Origin: Leuctra nigra
Lineage: Eukaryota > Arthropoda > Insecta > Plecoptera > Leuctridae
Direction of reading: 5' to 3'
NCBI GenBank assembly: GCA_934045905.1
Contig: OW203764.1
Location: 33,149,629 to 33,213,628, forward strand
Length of the DNA: 64,000 bases
The translations under genes were made by a program, and so were the position numbers. Of this stretch, positions 1 to 7,500 are shown piece by piece (within the stretch, counting starts at the first letter, position 1; each line of letters begins with the position of its first letter). The notes below the pieces were generated by a model, which searched no databases, was not told the origin of the DNA, and worked only from the letters and a program-made list of their open reading frames with translations.

Positions 1-409
1 CGAAAATAGCGCCAAACGATTCGGACGGTCATCTATATGGATTATCAATAGCAACAGACTAAAATTTATGTTAACGAAACCGGAAATGACGTCATGAAAT
101 TTAATTCATCGATTGGCAATTCGGCAACAAATTTGATCCAATTATTTTGATATTTATGTAACGTATGTTCTTTTGATATTTCATTTGACTTGATATAAAA
201 CCAACCGGAAGCCGCCATTTTGAAACCAGAAATGACATCATATCTTAATAACGTCTAAATAGATTTTAAAGAAACCAGCGCTAAACAATTTAGACGGTAA
301 ACTTTATGTATTATCATCAATAATATTTGCAGTTTCCCATACTGAAACCGGAAATGACGTCACACATTTTAAAAATCTCACAAATTTACATTTTGATGCA
401 ATAAATATA
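1..409 (+). repeat. Composite repeat family A, copy 1, left part
   Basis: The sequence carries the family's hallmark phrases: an accggaaatgacgtcat motif at about 80-95 and again near 350, plus a gcgccaaacgattcggacgg segment that recurs at 2627 and 58575. The copy runs off the window start. It is interrupted at 410 by a Helentron-like element and resumes at 2489. Confidence 0.7.
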
Positions 410-2488
410 CTAGGAAAACGCTCTGAGTAACGCGTTGATGAGCGAGCACGGATACACGCAACACCTCGAACCGAAATTATGTCTATCGAAAATGTCATTA
501 AAAGCCAATAATTCTTGAATTTCGTCACAGACTTGTATAAATATCCCCAAAATTTCCAAAAAATATTGGTCCCAATAACCTTGCTAAGTTTTAAGTTGAT
601 CGATTAAACCTTTGATTGAACGGTTCCTTGTTAAGTTTCAAAAATCACATGATATCCTTCAAACAATATACCTGGGACCACTCATATGATATGATATTAC
701 TGTGGACACAATATCAGATCAATCTGTTAAACGGTCATTATTAGTTTCATTTCGTTTGAAACTTTCTGCTCTAACTACCTTGCCTTGAACTGAAGATTCG
801 AAGTCGCCGTGAATTTGACAGCCAACACACAAAATGTCCCTAAAATTACAAAAACTTCTGAAAATAACTACAAATTAGACTGAAAATTGGCAAAAATACC
901 TTAAATGTTGCTACCAATTACCATGCGAAGTTTTTAGTTGGTCGGTCAATCGGCAATACCCGCTGCACGAGAGCGGGTATTGCGTTGATTATTTGAGTAT
1001 CTCCTTGCAGCAGTCTGGTCGGGGGTCTCTTTGCTCCTTGATGCTTTATTATTAACGACATTTTGTTTCAACCTTTTAGATTTAGCTTCGTCAGTTTCTT
1101 GATCTTCAATTTCACGCAGACGCTTTTTCGCCTTTATGGCTTTCATTCTAGCAGAAGTCTTTCCATTTTTCGGCATGTTTAAATAGGGATAAGATAGGTA
1201 ATGAAAAAGTAAGAAGTAGAGTACCTACCTAATTAAAGTACAATAATATTTGTGTGATCAATGTTTGAAATGCACGAAATGTGTGCTCAAAGACGTAATG
1301 TATTCAATGTCGTAATGTTACGAAATGAATCTTGAACAAAACTTCGCAAATATGAAAATAAAGTAAACACCTTTCAACTAATAAGCGAAAGGAATCAAAG
1401 TTCCACACAAAAAAACGGATCAGGTAAAATAGTAACTACCTAGTTTAGAAACGGAATGAATCCAACGTTCCACAATTAAAATAAGACAACGTAATGTTTT
1501 GAACTGAATGAATCAAAACTTTCAAAAAAAATAGCAACCTTCAAGGAAATGTCAGGCTAGACAGAAGCTCAGAAACGGAATAAATCCAACGTTTCCAAGA
1601 AGAAAATAATTTGAAATAATCAATCCCCTGGACAAATACTGTAGATACCTAATATATCTATGCTTTAAAAGCAATTCAATTTTACTAATACCTTCACAAA
1701 GTACACCAAATTGCCAAAATTATCAACGAAAAGAAGCAAAATGCAGGAGAGATTTGGAATGACGTGTGAACGCTAGAAGAGAACAAACGCCACTCAATGA
1801 TATTATTGAAATGTGAGCTTATGTTTCTAATCCCTCCTGGATGCAAAATCAGCCAAGTAGAAACACGGGAGGCACGGCCATCAGAACTACGAATTGACGA
1901 AAAGACAATCAAGGTCCTTAAAAACTCGAAATGATTTGTTGGAAACTATGATCCAAATTGAATTATTCAAATTTGATCAACTCAATAAACATAAAAATAT
2001 CTGCTTTTCACTAAAAAAGTGTACATACCATCAAAACACTCTTGTACCTAAAGCAAATCAGATTCAGTTGCATTGGAAAGACATTCATTTTCAATGTTTC
2101 ATTTCTGACAGCTATTAAAAATGTCAATAAGTGCATACTTTCTTGACAGATTCGGCTGAAAATTTGTAAAATAAGTGACATTGTTGGTCTTACTGACCAT
2201 GCTAAATATGAGTTTGATCACATTTCTCGAAGACCATTTTAATTTTTTAGGCTATCAGGAGATACTTATTTTAACAATGAACCAATGGATGGATTTAAAA
2301 AAAAAATTGGGTCTGCAAACAGAGAAGGTTGTCTTTACATGTGTGCAAAATTTCAGGTCGATCGGTGAAACGGTGCGACTTCTATTGCTTCCTTTAGCAT
2401 ACAAAAACAAAAACAAAAAAAAAAACAAAAAAAAAACAGAGGTCCGTGCTAAAAGAGCCAAATGGAGTCGCTCGCTTCGCTCGCTCAA
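410..2488 (-). mobile_element. Helentron-like (Helitron2) rolling-circle element, copy H1
   Basis: Read on the minus strand, the element starts with TTGAGCGAGCG near 2488 and ends in CTAG at 413-410, followed by T. Just inside the 3' end is a 6-bp-stem hairpin (a CGCTCx/xGAGCG pair) about 9 bases from CTAG. The 5'-terminal TGAGCGAGC is repeated inverted near the 3' end, which is the asymmetric terminal inverted repeat typical of Helentrons. At least four other copies in the window share both ends. Bases 1690-2488 are almost identical to the inverted copy at 45228-46060. The element sits inside family A copy 1. It has no complete Rep/helicase ORF, so it is non-autonomous. Confidence 0.7.
946..1176 (-). 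pseudogene. Remnant of Helitron replicase/helicase ORF, N-terminal end
   Basis: This is a 76-codon frame rich in Lys, Arg and Gln. It contains SKETPDQTAARR followed by RNTRSRAA. Repeats of the ETPEQTAARR type are a familiar low-complexity stretch at the N-terminus of arthropod Helitron-encoded proteins. The frame has the same orientation as the surrounding element and stops soon after the motif. At that point (about 953-981) the DNA forms an 11-bp-stem hairpin, and the sequence beyond it matches the 3' half of other copies. I read this as an internal deletion that removed the Rep and helicase regions. The family assignment rests on this short motif only. Confidence 0.45.
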
Positions 2489-3004
2489 TTATTTGAGACT
2501 GCTTTTAATAAAATGTAATCATGTTTAAATTATAATTCAAGAGGTCAGTGATTTCAGCAGCCATTTTGAGACCGGAAGAAACGTAATATCTCGAAAACTG
2601 TTGACAGATCGGTATGAAACTAGTGCCAAACGATTCGGAAGGCCATCTCTATGGAATATGAACAGTCAAACTAGAATTTTCCTATTTATGAGGCCGGAAA
2701 TGACGTCATTCAAATTTATAAATCATTATAATCCCCTCCAATACAATAAATACATATTCAGAAAGCTAAAAATGATACACATAATTCATAGTTATAAATT
2801 CTATGTGGCAGTGCAGAAAGTTCAGCAGCCATTTTGAAAACCGAAGTGTTGCCATATCTCGGAACTGGGTTGACCGATTGGAATGAAACCTTTGTTTTTT
2901 CATGAGAATAACCAAATTGTAAAGGGTATTTTTTTTTAAGGATTTAGTAATTGTTCATTCGATTGTCACAAGTTGTAAGAATAAACTAAAAAAAGGAGTG
3001 ATAT
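2489..3004 (+). repeat. Family A, copy 1, right part
   Basis: Family A sequence resumes after the Helentron: a cagccattttgagaccggaag motif, a TGACGTCA at 2701, and the agaataaactaaaaaaagg lead-in to the foldback that is shared with the copies at 13030 and 16510. Confidence 0.65.
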
Positions 3005-3404
3005 CCCCATAAAAAACACTCCGTGTAAAAATACCAGCCAAGTCTCTTCAACTTAAAAAAAAATAATGAAATCTTAAAATTCTGCACTGAAAAGTAGTGA
3101 TATCAAAAAATTAGCCAAGTCAAATCTTTATTTGAAAATCAAAAAATACTTGGCGCATCGTTTTTTTTAAGGCATTATAGGTATACTATGTATATGTATA
3201 TTTCATGTATAATTTATGATTGGACTATACTTCCAAGCTATTTATGTACACGATGCGCCAAGTATTTTTTGATTTTCAAATAAAGATTTGACTTGGCTAA
3301 TTTTTTGATATCACTACTTTTCAGTGCAGAATTTTAAGATTTCATTATTTTTTTTTAAGTTGAAGAGACTTGGCTGGTATTTTTACACGGAGTGTTTTTT
3401 ATGG
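3005..3404. repeat. Foldback (long inverted repeat) at the end of family A copy 1
   Basis: The two arms are about 180 bp and nearly perfect reverse complements. The left arm begins CCCCATAAAAAACACTCCG at 3005. The right arm ends in the complement at 3404. The spacer is about 60-70 bp around 3180-3250. The same structure recurs at 13070, 16539 and 57756, always next to the same family A sequence. Confidence 0.85.
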
Positions 3405-3426
3405 TACAATTGCTCGCTAGACTACA

Positions 3427-3545
3427 GGGGCCAGATTCACAAAAAGTATTATCTCCTAATACCTTTTGTATTATCTTTCATTTAACATGGTGCTTTTGGT
3501 AGATAATACGTATTAGCAGATAATACTTTTTGTGAATCTGGCCCC
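3427..3545. mobile_element. Small palindromic MITE (GGGGCCAGATTCAC family), copy 1
   Basis: A 119-bp element with inverted ends GGGGCCAGATTCACAAAAAG and its complement, followed inward by repeated tattatct/agataata. A second, diverged copy lies at 26284-26423. The superfamily is not recognised. Confidence 0.7.
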
Positions 3546-3817
3546 AGTAGTACACGGCCGCCATTACGGCTTGATATTCTAAACGTGAACGAACTTTACC
3601 ATACGGTCAGCCGGGCCTGGTGATCTCTTCTTTCACTCTTTTCATTCTTCAACTTCCTATAAATAATTGTTCATCCTTGTGGGAAAGTTTCGTAAAATAT
3701 GACCAATACTATATTTAATAACAATAACAGATTCACATAATGCTATATAATAAAACTTTAATTGAATAATAAAATACAATAGGTATAACAAAATGTTATA
3801 ACAAAATATAACAATAG

Positions 3818-4096
3818 GTTAAAGAACATCGAGATAACGTAAAAAATCATAAAATTTCTACATCTTTAGTAGCTGAACATGCGTGGACTAACATGCATAC
3901 TTTTGATTGGGATTCTGCTATAGAAATATATAAGGAAAGTAACGCTAAGAAAAGAAAATTTATTGAGTCAGCATTCATTACATGTGTGGACGAAGTTATT
4001 AGTCAGTCATCGTGTCATTTTGATGACGTATGGGTGGCTATGCTTCGTCCAGTGGTGAAGTCTAAATTCAATTCGGTGCGAAAATCGGTTGGGTAG
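3818..4096 (+). pseudogene. Penelope-like element C-terminal fragment
   Basis: The frame is open from 3818 with no start of its own and ends at 4096. It contains KEHRDNVKN, then LVAEHAW, then HTFDWDSAIEI and KKRKFIESAFI. The pattern EH-x-H-x-F-D-W followed by a basic KRxFIESxFI block is what follows the GIY-YIG endonuclease in Penelope-like retroelements and related proteins. No reverse transcriptase or GIY-YIG core is visible upstream, where the sequence is AT-rich and closed. I take it as a truncated retroelement end. Similar tails exist in other GIY-YIG proteins, so the class is likely but not certain. Confidence 0.5.
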
Positions 4097-4344
4097 ACGG
4101 CAGGCCATATATGGTCATGGTATGTCGGCTTCTCGCGTGAGTCATCGGGTCTCATGGTGGGGGGCTGACGGCAGAGAAGGCAGCAGTGGTAACGGAACTC
4201 GTCAGTCTTGCTTGACAAAGTCGATCGAACGCATCGACGAAATATTGCAGACTCTTTTTATTTTATATTTGACAATACCAGTGTTTCTGTTCAAAATATT
4301 TGTGACTTACTAGTTGGTTCCTGGTATATTATCTTCTTCTTTCT

Positions 4345-4350
4345 TTTATT
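4345..4350 (-). terminator. Candidate poly(A) signal of the mucin gene
   Basis: AATAAA on the minus strand about 170 bases past the mucin stop codon. The 4097-4521 stretch otherwise shows no gene. The choice of signal is by position only; another AATAAA lies near 4260. Confidence 0.35.
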
Positions 4351-4521
4351 AAGGTATAACAATACAATAATACATGCATAATAAATTATGAAAACAATTT
4401 GTTGTAGGTACTTTTCTGAGTGTTCTAGGTTTGTTCTCCTAGTCCCACAATGTCATTAGTCCAACTATGACCGAATAACCATTATGTGTGTTATGGTGAT
4501 TTGATAATGGCCGGGTCGCCC

Positions 4522-7500
4522 CTAGCAAACACTAATATTATCGGTAATAATATCACTCATAGCAGAATTCAGCTGCCTCGATTCGGGTTCTTTCAACTTC
4601 GGCCTTTTAATGTATCCATAACTAAGAACAGTTGCTCCAAAAATGATACCAATTGCCAAAAAGGAACTTCCAACAATAATACCAGTGTAGTCACCAGGCG
4701 GCACTGGCGGGTTTGGATAATCAGTTGGCGGTGGATAGTCTGTTGTGCCCGTAGTACTCGTTCCATCAGTATTTTCAGTTGTAATTGGCGTATCAGTATC
4801 AGTTGTCATTGGCTCTTCAGTGATTTCAGTTGTACTTGGTGCATCAGTATTTTCAGTTGTAATTTCAGTTGTACTCGGTTCATCGGTATTTTCAGTTGTA
4901 ATTGGTTCTTCAGTATTTTCAGTTGTTATTTCAGTTGTACTCGGTTCATCGGTATTTTCAGTTGTAATTGGTTCATCCGTATTTTCAGTTGTAATTTCAG
5001 TTGTACTTGGTGCATCTGTAGTTTCAGTTGTAATTTCAGTTGTACTCGGTTCATCGGTATTTTCAGTTGTAATTGGTTCTTCAGTGATTTCAGTTGTACT
5101 TGGTGCATCCGTATTTTCAGTTGTAATTTCAGTTGTACTTGGCGCATCGGTATTTTCAGTTGTAATTGGTTCTTCAGTATTTTCAGTTGTTATTTCAGTT
5201 GTACTCGGTTCATCGGTATTTTCAGTTGTAATTGGTTCATCCGTATTTTCAGTTGTAATTTCAGTTGTACTTGGTGCATCCGTAGTTTCAGTTGTAATTT
5301 CAGTTGTACTCGGTTCATCGGTATTGTCAGTTGTAATTGGTTCTTCAGTGATTTCAGTTGTACTTGGTGCATCCGTATTTTCAGTTGTAATTTCAGTTGT
5401 ACTCGGTTCATCGGTATTTTCAGTTGTAATTTCAGTTGTACTCGGTTCATCGGTATTTTCAGTTGTAATTGGTTCTTCAGTGATTTCAGTTGTACTTGGT
5501 GCATCCGTATTTTCAGTTGTAATTTCAGTTGTACTTGGCGCATCGGTATTTTCAGTTGTAATTGGTTCTTCAGTATTTTCAGTTGTTATTTCAGTTGTAC
5601 TCGGTTCATCGGTATTTTCAGTTGTAATTGGTTCATCCGTATTTTCAGTTGTAATTTCAGTTGTACTTGGTGCATCCGTAGTTTCAGTTGTAATTTCAGT
5701 TGTACTCGGTTCATCGGTATTGTCAGTTGTAATTGGTTCTTCAGTGATTTCAGTTGTACTTGGTGCATCCGTATTTTCAGTTGTAATTTCAGTTGTACTC
5801 GGTTCATCGGTATTTTCAGTTGTAATTTCAGTTGTACTCGGTTCATCGGTATTTTCAGTTGTAATTGGTTCTTCAGTGATTTCAGTTGTACTTGGTGCAT
5901 CCGTATTTTCAGTTGTAATTTCAGTTGTACTCGGTTCATCGGTATTTTCAGTTGTAATTTCAGTTGTACTCGGTTCATCAGTAGTTTCAGTTGTTATTGT
6001 GGCTTCAGTAGTTTCAGTTGTAATTGGTTCCTCAGTGATTTCAGTTGTAATTTCAGTTGTACTCGGTTCATCGGTATTTTCAGTTGTAATTGGTGCTACA
6101 GTATTTTCAGTTGTACTCGGTTCATCGGTATTTTCAGTTGTAATTGGTACTTCAGTGATTTCAGTTGTACTTGGTGCATCAGTATTTTCAGTTGTAAGTT
6201 CAGTTGTACTCGGTTCATCGGTATTTTCAGTTGTAATTGGTTCCTCAGTGATTTCAGTTGTAATTTCAGTTGTATTCGGTTCATCGGTATTTTCAGTTGT
6301 AATTTCAGTTGTACTCGGTTCATCAGTAGTTTCAGTTGTAATTGGTTCCTCAGTAAATTCAGTTGTAATTTCAGTTGTACTCGGTTCATCGGTATTTTCA
6401 GTTGTAATTGGTGCATCAGTATTTTCAGTTGTACTCGGTTCATCAGTATTTTCAGTTGTGATCGTTTCTTCAGTAGTGGTTTCTTCTTCAGTCGTGGTTG
6501 TGGCCGGTAGCGTGGTTGTGCTTGGACATGATCCTAATATTCCGTCTGTTTCATCGAAGTGGCCTCCTCCTGGACACTGGTATAAGTATGGATAAAGGAT
6601 TGTACCATCCCGTGCGCATCTGTAGTAATAACTGGGGTTCAAAGAAAGGGCTCCGACCTGCGGGTATCTTGTGCATAGAGGTACAGGAATGTCGCACACT
6701 TCATGGTCCAATGGGAGATCACACTGACCAGTAGCAATGTTGTAGGCGAGGTCTCCTTCCGCGGCACAGTCATGGACTACAGAGTAGGAAGTTTCGTCCG
6801 GACAGGTGTGGTACCTTGTGCAGAAGAACGGGTCAGGGAAGTCCCCTTCTTGAGCACACTTCAACGGGGCTCCGTGACAGCGGGCAGCCACAGAGCATAC
6901 TGGGTCGAGCAATGGATTGTGGTGACAGTAAGGCTTATCCCCTGCACAATCTTGAAGAAGCGTCTCATCTAAAATAATCTGCGTACAATCCGCAGAGCAC
7001 ATGATGGTAGTTGGTCCATTTGTGGTCGGGGGACTTGTTGTTGTTATTGATGTGCCAGTGGTTGGTAATTCGGTTGTAGTTTCTTCTTCAGTGGTTGGTT
7101 CTTCAGTTGTTGTTTGTTCTTCAGGTGTGGTCTGTTCTTCAGTTGTGGTTGGTTCTTCAGAAGTGGTTGGCTCTTCAGTTGTGGTCGGTTCCTCAGAAGT
7201 GGTTGGTTCTTCAGTTGTGGTCGGTTTCTCAGAAGTGGTTGGCTCTTTAGTTGTGGTCGGTTCCTCAGAAGTGGTTGGTTCTTCAGTTGTGGTTGGTTCC
7301 TTAGTTGTGGTCGGTTCCTCCGAAGTGGTTGGTTCTTCAGATGTGGTCGGTTCCTCAGAAGTGGTTGGCTCTTCAGTTGTGGTTGGTTCTTCAGTTGTGG
7401 TCGGTTCCTCAGAAGTTGTTGGCTCTTCAGTTGTGGTTGGTTCTTCAGTTGTGGTAGGTTCCTCCGAAGTGGTTGGTTCTTCAGATGTGGTCGGTTCCTC

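Noticed and set aside
4486..6595. Long plus-strand frames (up to 674 codons) opposite the mucin stalk
   Set aside because: They are antisense readings of the Thr-rich tandem repeats, which contain no stops in any frame; no domain, start context or non-repeat sequence supports them.
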